This document shows positions 33,162 to 40,943 of a stretch of 64,000 bases of DNA, piece by piece. The stretch's first letter is position 1. Each line of letters opens with the position of its first letter. Origin of the DNA: Sphingobium sp. Leaf26 (GTDB taxonomy: Bacteria; Pseudomonadota; Alphaproteobacteria; Sphingomonadales; Sphingomonadaceae); the NCBI RefSeq assembly GCF_001421665.1, contig NZ_LMKV01000032.1:109946-173945 (forward strand), read 5' to 3'. The notes below the pieces were generated by a model. It was given only the letters and a program-made list of their open reading frames with translations, made no database searches and was not told where the DNA came from. The translations under genes and the position numbers were made by a program.

Positions 33162-33941
33162 ATGGCCGAACAGTTTGATTTGCCCGCCAACGGCAGTTTT
33201 TCCTTTGCGGGGCGCACGGCGCTGATCACTGGCGGTGGGCGCGGCGTGGGGGAAGCGATCGCGCGGGAAATTCATGCCGGGGGCGGCAAGGTGGCGGTGA
33301 GCGACATCGATCTGGCGGTGGCGCAGCAGGTGGCGGACTCGCTCGACCCGAGTGGCGCGAGCGCGGTCGCGCTGCCACTCGACGTGCGGGAAAAGGATGA
33401 TTTTCTGGGCGCGCGCGACCGGATTGCGGCGGATTGGGGCAAGGTCGACATCGTCGTCAACAATGCCGGCTTCGCCAAGCGCACGCCGACGCAGGACATC
33501 ACGCCCGAAGAATTCGACGCGATCGTCCAGATCAACATGCGCAGCGTGTTCCTGAGCTGCCAGATTTTCTCCGAACATATGCGACACCATGGCTATGGCC
33601 GGATCGTCAACATCACCTCGCTCGCCGGGCAGAATGGCGGGACGGTGGCGTCGCCCCATTATGCCGCGTCCAAGGCAGGGGCGATCATGCTGACCAAATA
33701 TTTCGCCCGCTATCTTGCCGGGACCGGCGTCACCGTGAACGCGATCGCGCCCGGTCCGATCGATACCGCCAAGGCGCGGATGTCCGTGGAGCAGATTGCA
33801 CGGGTGGAGGGGGAAGTGCCGGTCGGCCGTTTCATGGCGGTGAGCGAGATAGCGGCGGCGGCGGCGTTGCTGGCGTCGGACCGGGGCGGTTTCTTCGCAG
33901 GGGCGACGCTGGACATGAATGGCGGCCTCTATCTGCGCTGA
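33162..33941 (+). CDS. short-chain dehydrogenase/reductase
   Basis: The 259-residue protein has the Rossmann motif TGGGRGVGEAIA, the NNAG strand (VVNNAGF), and a complete catalytic set: Ser in NITSLAG, and Tyr and Lys in PHYAASKAG. It ends with a typical DMNGGLYLR strand. It oxidises or reduces a hydroxyl/keto group with NAD(P). The ATG at 33162 follows AGGATGGATC; an upstream in-frame start would lie inside the terminator. It stands between the TonB receptor and the second Rieske oxygenase. The substrate is unknown. Confidence 0.9.
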   Translation: MAEQFDLPANGSFSFAGRTALITGGGRGVGEAIAREIHAGGGKVAVSDIDLAVAQQVADSLDPSGASAVALPLDVREKDDFLGARDRIAADWGKVDIVVNNAGFAKRTPTQDITPEEFDAIVQINMRSVFLSCQIFSEHMRHHGYGRIVNITSLAGQNGGTVASPHYAASKAGAIMLTKYFARYLAGTGVTVNAIAPGPIDTAKARMSVEQIARVEGEVPVGRFMAVSEIAAAAALLASDRGGFFAGATLDMNGGLYLR

Positions 33942-33965
33942 AGCCGGAAATCGGGAGATCGTTCC

Positions 33966-33997
33966 GCTAATCTTATTCCTTATCCCGCTTATCTTAT
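33966..33997 (+). promoter_or_regulatory. direct repeats upstream of the VanA-like oxygenase gene
   Basis: GCTAATCTTAT (33966-33976) and GCTTATCTTAT (33987-33997) match at 10 of 11 bases and are 21 bases apart, two helical turns. They lie about 105 bases before the gene and could be an activator site. Unassigned. Confidence 0.35.
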
Positions 33998-34100
33998 GGC
34001 ATTATCGCATAGCGATTGGCTGAGCGGTCGCGCGCGGCATATCTATGACCCAACAGCAAATGGGGCCGGCAACGCTATCGGCCAGGGTAAGGAGAGTGGG

Positions 34101-35147
34101 ATGTTCATCTATAACGCCTGGTATGTGGCTGCCTTCGCCGCCGATATCGCGCCCGGCAAGACACTCGGCCGCAAATATCTGAACAAGGCCGTCGTGCTGT
34201 TCCGTACCGAGGCGGGTGAGATCGCCGCGCTGGAGGATCGGTGCAGCCACCGCGCCATGCCGCTGTCCGCCGGTCATGTGGACGGCGATGTCATCCGCTG
34301 CTGCTATCATGGCGTGGAGTTCGACAAGCGCGGCGCCTGCACCCGCATCCCCAACCAGACCCGCATTCCGCCCGCCGCCAACGTGCGATATTATCCGGTG
34401 GTAGAGAAGGATCATCTGATCTGGATATGGATGGGCGAACCGGCGCTGGCCGATCCGTCGGTCATCGTCGACACTCCCGAACATGACGACCCCAGATGGA
34501 GCTGGCGACCCCATAATTTTCCGGTGAAGGCCAACTGGCAGCTCATCATCGACAATATCATGGACCTGACCCACGTCCCCTACATCCATGCCCGCACAAT
34601 CGGCGGCAATCCCGAACAACATTATGGCGCGGACACCAAGGTCGAGTTTGACGGTCGCAAGGTGACGCTGCTGCGCAAGATGCCCGACAGCATCCCGCCC
34701 AAATCCTATGTCGATGCCGGCGGCTTTACGGGTCGGGTCGATCGCTGGCAGGAAGTGCGCTTCAACCCCGGCATCGGTATGACCTGCCGCGTCAATGCAG
34801 GCGCCTGCGATGCGGGTACGGGCGCCTATGAAGGCAAGCGCGACAATGGCTTCATGCTGGCCAACAATCATTTCATCACCCCGGAAACCGAAACGACCAG
34901 CCATTATCTCTGGACCATCTGCACCACTGCGCCGAAGGAAAGCGGCGTGCCGGACGTGCTGTTCGATCAATTCTTCGACACCATCACCGAGGATGAAGAA
35001 ACGTTGCAGGCGCAGCAGCAGCGCATCGATGATGAACCAGGCCGGCCGTTCGTCGGCATCGCCAGCGACGGCGCGGTCAACCAGGCGCGCCGCGTGCTGA
35101 GCGCTTTGTTCGAGGCCGAACAGGGTGCCGTCATCGCAGCGGAATGA
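34101..35147 (+). CDS. Rieske non-heme iron oxygenase, vanillate O-demethylase (VanA)-like
   Basis: The 348-residue protein has the Rieske centre CSHRAMPLS ... CCYHGVEF and the iron site DNIMDLTHVPYIHART, the arrangement of VanA and dicamba-monooxygenase-type demethylases. Such enzymes oxidise an aryl O-methyl group to a hydroxyl with release of formaldehyde. The start at 34101 follows AAGGAGAG and gives the family N-terminus MFIYNAWYVAAF. No reductase gene is adjacent; electrons could come from the VanB-like protein encoded at 28.2 kb. It follows the SDR by 159 bases, with direct repeats in the spacer, so it may have its own promoter. Confidence 0.9.
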   Translation: MFIYNAWYVAAFAADIAPGKTLGRKYLNKAVVLFRTEAGEIAALEDRCSHRAMPLSAGHVDGDVIRCCYHGVEFDKRGACTRIPNQTRIPPAANVRYYPVVEKDHLIWIWMGEPALADPSVIVDTPEHDDPRWSWRPHNFPVKANWQLIIDNIMDLTHVPYIHARTIGGNPEQHYGADTKVEFDGRKVTLLRKMPDSIPPKSYVDAGGFTGRVDRWQEVRFNPGIGMTCRVNAGACDAGTGAYEGKRDNGFMLANNHFITPETETTSHYLWTICTTAPKESGVPDVLFDQFFDTITEDEETLQAQQQRIDDEPGRPFVGIASDGAVNQARRVLSALFEAEQGAVIAAE

Positions 35148-35500
35148 TGGCGAGCGGAGGGCGGTTCCCACTTGTCCGCACGATGCTTCAGAATTCCCGT
35201 GACAATGTCAGGCGCGGATTGCCGGGCGTCACGCGGTCGACACCCGACTGTCGGGGAGCAGCGCTAGTCCAGGCGGCGTGGACAAATTCCGTTGTCTGAT
35301 TTGGGGGGGATTGCAGTCATTCTCCCTCTCGCTTGCGGGAGGGGGTCAGGGGGTGGGCTGGACGTGGCGACGGCTCACCTCGCTGCGACTGACGCGCTGC
35401 GCGCGCCAGCCATCGTGGCGATATGTCGCCCTTGATTATCGCGATGGCTGGCCGGATATGGCGTGCGGTCATAGGGCGATGGGAGGAAACCCACCTCTAT
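35148..35500. repeat. intergenic region with REP/MITE-like palindromic element
   Basis: No gene is seen in these 353 bases between convergent genes. CCCTC-T-CGC and GCG-G-GAGGG (35324-35343) form a hairpin followed by GGGGTCAGGGGGTGGGC. Downstream, CCAGCCATCG (35406-35415) and CGATGGCTGG (35442-35451) are perfect 10-bp inverted arms. The CTCCCGCTTGCGGGAGGGG style of hairpin is a well-known dispersed intergenic repeat class in proteobacteria (general knowledge). It may end transcription from both sides. Confidence 0.5.
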
Positions 35501-36256
35501 TCATGACCCGTCGGTGATGAGCGTGCCGCCATCCACCACCAGATTATGGCCGGTCACGAAACCCCCGGCGGGGGACGCGAGGAACAGGGCCGTGCCGGCG
35601 ACTTCCTGCACTTCGCCGGGACGACGCAGAGGGGTCATGGCCATGCGGCGCTGCATGAAGGCTGCGTCCGCGAGCAGGGGGGCGGACAATTCGGTGCGGA
35701 TGAAGCCGGGCGACAGGGCGTTGACGCGGACATTGCGTGGTCCCCATTCGACCGCGAGGTTGCGCGCCAGTTGCGCCACGCCGGCCTTGGCAAGCGCATA
35801 GGCATTGATCGCGCCATTGCCGCGCAGGCCCGACAGGCTGGAAACCAGGATCGCACTGCCACCGCCCCGCGCCACCATGTGTGGCAGCGCGAGATTGCAC
35901 AACTGCACCTGACTGCGCAGGTTGATGGCCATGACCCGGTCGAAATCGTCCATGTCGATGGCGGCAAAGGGACCGGGCCGCCCGGTGATGCCCGCGTTGC
36001 AGACCAGGATGTCGACGCCGCCATGCCGATCGAGCGTACCATCGACCAGCGTCGCCAACTGCGCGGCATCGGTCACGTCGGCGGGGATGGCGAGTGCCTG
36101 CAATTCCCGCCCGACGCGGTCGCAATCGTCGATATTCTCGCTGGAGATCACGACTTTCGCGCCATGATCCTGAAACATGCGGGCGATGGCGAGGCCGATG
36201 CCGCGCGTCGACCCAGTGACGATCGCGACCTTTCCGTGAAGGTCGAACGGGGTCAA
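35501..36256 (-). CDS. short-chain dehydrogenase/reductase
   Basis: The 251-residue SDR has TGSTRGIGLAIA (cofactor loop), VCNAGITG, and a complete triad: Ser in LVSSLSG and YALAKAG with Tyr and Lys. It ends in the GGTLITDGS tail usual for the family. The start appears to be a TTG at 36256 because an in-frame stop lies just upstream and no ATG gives the N-terminal strand. GAGAC is the only candidate ribosome-binding sequence. It is a single leftward gene, divergent from the MFS operon. The substrate is unknown. Confidence 0.88.
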   Translation of the reverse strand: MTPFDLHGKVAIVTGSTRGIGLAIARMFQDHGAKVVISSENIDDCDRVGRELQALAIPADVTDAAQLATLVDGTLDRHGGVDILVCNAGITGRPGPFAAIDMDDFDRVMAINLRSQVQLCNLALPHMVARGGGSAILVSSLSGLRGNGAINAYALAKAGVAQLARNLAVEWGPRNVRVNALSPGFIRTELSAPLLADAAFMQRRMAMTPLRRPGEVQEVAGTALFLASPAGGFVTGHNLVVDGGTLITDGS

Positions 36257-36551
36257 TGTCGTGTCTCGGGCATGTCATGCGCCTCTGCTTGCGGTAGCGA
36301 CCGAGAATGGGGCAGGCGGGCAGCGATGGTCAAAGCCAATCTATCGATAGGCGACCTCCATATATTCGATGTGATCTGGCCGCGTTGGACGGTCCCTGGC
36401 GCCATGCGGATATGACGCCGCGATCATGGGCAGCGCATCGCTCCGGCGAATAGGTGGGTTTCATCCTTTCGGTTTGACGATGCCCGCTGCCCGGCGGCAT
36501 GTCTTGCCGATAAAGGGAGAGACTTAGCGCCATGTTGCACGAGAAAAGGGC
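36257..36551. other. divergent promoter region, SDR / MFS operon
   Basis: This 295-base spacer contains no convincing gene. A stretch at 36355-36410 is richer in A and T (CATATATTCGATGTGATC) and may hold the promoters. No clear palindrome was found. Confidence 0.4.
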
Positions 36552-37763
36552 ATGAAGGATCGCGCGGAGTCGCAGGAGCCGGGGTTCATGACCGGCTTTT
36601 CCCTGTTGTTGCCCATCACATTGTCGACCATGGCGATCGTGCTGCTGGCGCCGATCCTGCCGCAATTGCTGGCCGATTTCAGCGACGTGCCCGGTTATGA
36701 ATATTGGGTGCCGATGATCCTGACGATTCCGGCCCTGTGCGTTGCGATTTTTTCGCCGCTGGGCGGGATGCTGGGCGACTGGTTCGGGCGGCGACGGCTG
36801 CTGCTGGGATCTTTCCTCGTCTATGCGCTGGTGGGCGTGGCCCCGCTGTTCCTGACCAGCCTGCCCGCGATTCTGGTTTCGCGGGTTGGCGTTGGCATGG
36901 CGGAGGCACTGATCATGGTACTGTCGACCACGATGATCGGCGATTATTATCGCGGTGCGGCGCGCGACAAATGGCTGGCGGGACAGACGGCTTTTGCGTC
37001 GATTTCCGCCTTGCTCTTCTTCAATCTGGGCGGGCAATTGGGTGTATTCGGCTGGCGGGCGCCCTTCTGGGTCTATGCCTCCGCCCTGCTGATGTTCGCG
37101 CTGGTGCAGCGCCATACCTGGGAACCGCGTCGCGCCGAGGCACGGGACCGGGCAGGCAATGTCGGTTGGGCGGGCTTCCCCTGGGGCCGGATGCTGACCA
37201 TCATGGCGATCACCATCTATGGCTCGGTCTTTTTCTATACGGTGCAGATCCAGGCATCGTCCGGCCTGCACATGCTGGGCATGAGCGATCCTGCGCGGAT
37301 CGGTTTCCTGACCTCCATCGCCAGCATCGGGGTGCCGTTGGGGACGTTGCTCTATTCCCGGATCGGACGCTGGCCGGTGCGTGGATTGTTGATGATCGAA
37401 TTCGCCGTGCTGGCGGTCGGCTTCGGCGTGATGGGCATGGCGCGGACGTCGGAGATGTTCCTGGCGGGCTGCTTCCTCAACCAGATTGGCGCCGGCCTGT
37501 TGCTGCCCACGCTGCTGGTCTGGGCCATGAGCCTGCTGTCGTTCGAGGTTCGGGGTCGTGGCGCCGGCCTGTGGCAGAGCAGCTTCGCCTTCGGGCAGTT
37601 TCTAAGTCCCGTGCTCGTAACGTTGCTGTCGAAACAGGCTGGCGGGTTGCTGCCGGCCTTCGGCCTCCTGTCTCTGGGCGCGCTGATCGGGGCGATCATC
37701 GCGCTGCTGGTGCCGTTTCGGCGGGGCGGACAGAGCCTCGCAGGAGCCGTCGCCCATGGGTGA
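36552..37763 (+). CDS. MFS transporter
   Basis: This 403-residue protein has about twelve hydrophobic segments, with the MFS loop GGMLGDWFGRRRLLLGS after segment 2 and a charged central loop. It resembles general multidrug/aromatic transporters and gives no firm substrate. AAAAGGG lies just upstream of the ATG. Its end overlaps the following SDR start by eight bases, so it heads the operon MFS-SDR-ABM-HisD-like-SDR and probably imports (or exports) the compound these enzymes handle. Confidence 0.88.
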   Translation: MKDRAESQEPGFMTGFSLLLPITLSTMAIVLLAPILPQLLADFSDVPGYEYWVPMILTIPALCVAIFSPLGGMLGDWFGRRRLLLGSFLVYALVGVAPLFLTSLPAILVSRVGVGMAEALIMVLSTTMIGDYYRGAARDKWLAGQTAFASISALLFFNLGGQLGVFGWRAPFWVYASALLMFALVQRHTWEPRRAEARDRAGNVGWAGFPWGRMLTIMAITIYGSVFFYTVQIQASSGLHMLGMSDPARIGFLTSIASIGVPLGTLLYSRIGRWPVRGLLMIEFAVLAVGFGVMGMARTSEMFLAGCFLNQIGAGLLLPTLLVWAMSLLSFEVRGRGAGLWQSSFAFGQFLSPVLVTLLSKQAGGLLPAFGLLSLGALIGAIIALLVPFRRGGQSLAGAVAHG

Positions 37764-38469
37764 CCGGTTGAAAGGCAAGGTCGCGGTCGTGACGGGCGCC
37801 GCCAATGGCGTCGGGCAGGGATGCGCACGGCTGTTCGCCGATGAGGGCGCAACCGTGATCGGTGTGGATCGGGCCGGTGCCGGCGAAGGCTGCGATCTGC
37901 TCGATGAAGCGGCGGTCGGAGCGCTGTTCGCGCGGATCGGCGCAGAGCATGGCCGCATCGATATCCTGATCAATGCGGCGGCTTTCGCCGTCTTCGACTG
38001 GATCGAGACGCTGGCCTATGCCGACTGGAAAGCGACGTTGAGCGGTGAACTGGACATCGTCTTTCTCGCCACCCAGGCGGCCTGGCCATGGTTGAAGGCC
38101 AGCGGGCGGGCATCCATCGTCAATTTCGCATCCGCCAACGCGCGCCATGCGCTGGAAGGGTCGCCGGCCCTGGCACATTGCGCGGGCAAGGGCGGGGTGC
38201 TGGCGATGACCCGGCAACTGGCGATGGAGGGTGCGCCGCACGGCATTCGCGCCAACACGATCGCGCCCGGCTTCATCCTGACGGCTGCGACCCGGCATCA
38301 TCTGGCGTCCGACCCTGCGATCGAGGCCAGGATACTGGCGAAGAACATGATCCAGCGGCTGGGGGAACCGGAGGATATCGGCTGGTGCGCGGTCTGGCTG
38401 GCATCGGATGAGGCACGATATGTGACCGGCGCAGATATTGCCGTCGATGCTGGTGCGACGGCCTGGTAA
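37756..38469 (+). CDS. SDR-family protein lacking the catalytic tyrosine
   Basis: The 237-residue protein has the cofactor loop TGAANGVGQGCARLF and INAAAF at the NNAG position. In the active-site helix, the usual YxxxK appears as AHCAGKGGVLAM: His replaces the proton-donating Tyr while Lys is kept, and the preceding Ser is in FASANA. It therefore belongs to a divergent SDR branch, possibly using His or having a changed reaction. I recall similar AHxAGKG proteins in other proteobacteria, so this is probably a real subfamily rather than a defect. It overlaps the MFS gene and precedes the ABM gene by 16 bases. Confidence 0.85.
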   Translation: MGDRLKGKVAVVTGAANGVGQGCARLFADEGATVIGVDRAGAGEGCDLLDEAAVGALFARIGAEHGRIDILINAAAFAVFDWIETLAYADWKATLSGELDIVFLATQAAWPWLKASGRASIVNFASANARHALEGSPALAHCAGKGGVLAMTRQLAMEGAPHGIRANTIAPGFILTAATRHHLASDPAIEARILAKNMIQRLGEPEDIGWCAVWLASDEARYVTGADIAVDAGATAW

Positions 38470-38485
38470 GGCGAAGGAAGAACCG

Positions 38486-38785
38486 ATGATTACCGAAGTT
38501 GCGCGGATCGAGATCGATCCGGCGGATGCCGCAGCTTTCGAGGCGGCGGTGGCTGAAGCCATGCCCCATTTCCGCGTAGCGCGCGGTTGCCGTCATTTTC
38601 GGCTGGATCGGTCGGTGGATCGACCGGGCCATTATCAACTGGTGGTCGGCTGGGACAGCGTGGACGCGCACATGGTCGATTTCCGCGCGAGCAATGGCTT
38701 TGCCGTCTGGCGGAGGCTTACCGGCCCCTTTTTCCGCACGCCGCCGCAGGTCGATCATGTCGAACGGGCCGTCGAGGGTTTCTGA
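38486..38785 (+). CDS. ABM-domain (antibiotic biosynthesis monooxygenase-like) small protein
   Basis: The 99-residue protein shows the ABM dimeric alpha/beta-barrel pattern: MITEVARIEIDPADAAAFEA, GCRHFRLDRSVDRPGHYQLV with the R-x-x-x-x-P-x-x-Y-x-L core, and a final W-D/FRTPP segment. Members act as cofactor-free monooxygenases on quinols, as isomerases, or as heme-binding proteins. GAAGGAAG lies eight bases before the ATG at 38486. It lies within an operon of dehydrogenases, so a role in handling a quinol or an unstable intermediate is possible but not proven. Confidence 0.8.
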   Translation: MITEVARIEIDPADAAAFEAAVAEAMPHFRVARGCRHFRLDRSVDRPGHYQLVVGWDSVDAHMVDFRASNGFAVWRRLTGPFFRTPPQVDHVERAVEGF

Positions 38786-38808
38786 CAATCAGTGAAAGGA
38801 TGAGATAT

Positions 38809-40140
38809 ATGGCGCATTATCTGAAGCGCGGGGCGACGGCCGAGGCGAAGGCGGATGCCGATCGCAAGGTTCGCGATAGTGTCGAGGCGGCGCTGGCCGA
38901 TATCGAACAGCGCGGCGATGCGGCGGTGCGCGACATGTCGATCAAATTTGATGGTTGGGATCGGGACGACTATCGTCTGAGCCAATCGGAGATAGATGCG
39001 TGCGTCGACAGCCTGACGCCGCAGGAACGCAAGGATATCGAATTTGCGCAGGCACAGGTGCGCAATTTCGCCCGGATACAGCGCGACAGCATGAAGGATG
39101 TCGAGGCCGAGACGTTGCCGGGCGTGATATTGGGGCACAGGCATTTGCCGGTCAATGCGGCGGGATGCTATGTGCCGGGCGGCAAATATCCACTGCTCGC
39201 CTCCGCGCATATGTCGGTCATCACCGCCAAGGTGGCGGGCGTGCCGCGCGTCATCACCTGCGCGCCGCCTTTTAAAGGCCAGCCTGCCCGCGCCATCGTC
39301 GCGGCGCAGGCCATGGCAGGGGCAGACACCATCTATGCGCTGGGCGGCATTCAGGCGATCGGCGCCATGGCGCTTGGCACGCAGAGCATCGATCCGATCG
39401 ACATGTTGGTCGGTCCTGGCAATGCTTTCGTCGCCGAAGCCAAGCGGCAATTGTTCGGCCGCGTCGGCATCGACCTGTTTGCCGGGCCGACCGAGACGCT
39501 GGTGATTGCCGATGATGTCGGCTGCGACGCGGAACTGGCAGCGACCGACTTGCTGGGGCAGGCGGAGCATGGGCCGGACAGTCCGGCGGTGCTGCTGACC
39601 ACATCGGAGGCACTGGCGCGCGAGACGATGCGGGAGGTCGAGCGGCTGCTCGCCATCCTCCCCACCGCCGACTATGCCCGCAAGGCGTGGGAAACCTATG
39701 GCGAGGTCATCGTGGCGGAAGATGATGCGGAGATGGTCCGCATCGCCGACGATCTGGCGTCGGAGCATGTGCAGGTGATGACCGCCGATCCGGATTATTT
39801 CCTGAAGCGCATGACCAATTATGGGGCCTTGTTCCTGGGGTCGCGGACCAATGTCAGCTTCGGCGACAAGGTGATCGGCACCAACCATACGCTGCCGACG
39901 AAAAAGTCGGCGCGCTATACTGGCGGACTTTGGGTCGGGAAATTCATCAAGACCTGTACCTATCAGAAAGTCCTGACCGACGAGGCGTCGGCATTGATCG
40001 GCGAATATTGCAGTCGGCTTTGCGGGATGGAGGGTTTTGCCGGCCATGGTGAGCAGGCGAATATCCGGGTGCGGCGCTATGGCGGTCGAAACGTCCCCTA
40101 TGCCGGAACGGCAGAGCCCAGCCCGGCGACGGCGGCGTGA
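38809..40140 (+). CDS. histidinol-dehydrogenase-family NAD-dependent dehydrogenase
   Basis: This 443-residue protein follows the HisD fold: YVPGGKYPLLASAHMSVITA, GGIQAIGAMALGT, VGPGNAFVAEAKRQLFG, GPTETLVIADD, the zinc-site LLGQAEHGPDSPA, and NHTLPT. The family includes true HisD but also catabolic alcohol dehydrogenases such as sulfopropanediol 3-dehydrogenase. No histidine-biosynthesis genes are nearby, so it is more likely a catabolic four-electron or alcohol dehydrogenase here. The ATG at 38809 has AAAGGATGAG upstream; an earlier ATG at 38800 lies within that ribosome-binding sequence. Its stop shares a base with the next gene's start (TGATG). Confidence 0.88.
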   Translation: MAHYLKRGATAEAKADADRKVRDSVEAALADIEQRGDAAVRDMSIKFDGWDRDDYRLSQSEIDACVDSLTPQERKDIEFAQAQVRNFARIQRDSMKDVEAETLPGVILGHRHLPVNAAGCYVPGGKYPLLASAHMSVITAKVAGVPRVITCAPPFKGQPARAIVAAQAMAGADTIYALGGIQAIGAMALGTQSIDPIDMLVGPGNAFVAEAKRQLFGRVGIDLFAGPTETLVIADDVGCDAELAATDLLGQAEHGPDSPAVLLTTSEALARETMREVERLLAILPTADYARKAWETYGEVIVAEDDAEMVRIADDLASEHVQVMTADPDYFLKRMTNYGALFLGSRTNVSFGDKVIGTNHTLPTKKSARYTGGLWVGKFIKTCTYQKVLTDEASALIGEYCSRLCGMEGFAGHGEQANIRVRRYGGRNVPYAGTAEPSPATAA

Positions 40141-40907
40141 TGGACGCGCTGCCGAGAACGCCCAGCTTTCGGCTGGACGGCAGGCGGGCACTGGTGACCG
40201 GGGCGGGGCGGGGCATCGGCTTGGCCTGCGCCGCCGCGCTGGCGGAAGCGGGGGCGCATGTGACGCTGGCGGCGCGCAGTTCCGGTGAGATATCGGCGGG
40301 AGCCGAAGCAATCCGGGCGGCGGGTGGACAAGCCGATGCGCTGCTGCTCGACGTCAACGATGTCGCCGGGACGGCGCAGGCTTTGGAGCGCGTCGCACCG
40401 TTCGACATATTGCTCAATAATGCGGGGACCAATCGGCCCAAACCCTTCACCGACGTGTCGGAGGAGGATTATGATGCGGTGTTGGGCCTTAATCTGCGCG
40501 CCGCCTTCTTCGTTGCGCAAGCCGTGGCGAAGGGCATGGTTGCGGCAGGATTGCGCGGCTCGATCATCCATATGGGATCGCAGATGGGCCATGTCGGCGG
40601 ACCGCGCCGGTCGCTTTACTGCGCGTCCAAATGGGGTCTGGAGGGCTTGAGCAAGGCCATGGCGCTGGACCTTGCGCCGCACGGGATTCGGTCCAACACA
40701 ATTGCGCCGACCTTCATCGAGACGCCCATGACCAAGCCGTTCTTCGAGGATCAGGCGTTCCTGGCGAGCGTGCTGGAGAAGATCAAGCTGGGTCGGTTGG
40801 GGACTGTGCAGGATCTGATGGGCGCGGTGGTGTTTCTCGCATCGGATGCGGCCGGACTGATGACCGGGACCAGTCTGGTGGTCGATGGTGGATGGACGGC
40901 GGAATAA
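40140..40907 (+). CDS. short-chain dehydrogenase/reductase
   Basis: The 255-residue SDR contains TGAGRGIGLACA, LLNNAGTN and the active site HMGSQMGHVGGPRRSLYCAS with Lys after it (YCASK), so Ser, Tyr and Lys are all in place. It ends VVDGGWTAE. It is translationally coupled to the HisD-like gene by a TGATG overlap; a GTG one codon earlier is possible. It is the last gene of the MFS-SDR-ABM-HisD-like-SDR operon, which thus has one complete and one Tyr-less SDR. Substrate unknown. Confidence 0.9.
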   Translation: MDALPRTPSFRLDGRRALVTGAGRGIGLACAAALAEAGAHVTLAARSSGEISAGAEAIRAAGGQADALLLDVNDVAGTAQALERVAPFDILLNNAGTNRPKPFTDVSEEDYDAVLGLNLRAAFFVAQAVAKGMVAAGLRGSIIHMGSQMGHVGGPRRSLYCASKWGLEGLSKAMALDLAPHGIRSNTIAPTFIETPMTKPFFEDQAFLASVLEKIKLGRLGTVQDLMGAVVFLASDAAGLMTGTSLVVDGGWTAE

Positions 40908-40943
40908 CAGAAGGGCCGGTGGTGATCCACCGGTCCTGATCGT

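Noticed and set aside
38809..40140. Naming the HisD-fold gene hisD of histidine biosynthesis
   Set aside because: No other his gene is adjacent and the surroundings are catabolic; the family includes non-histidine enzymes.
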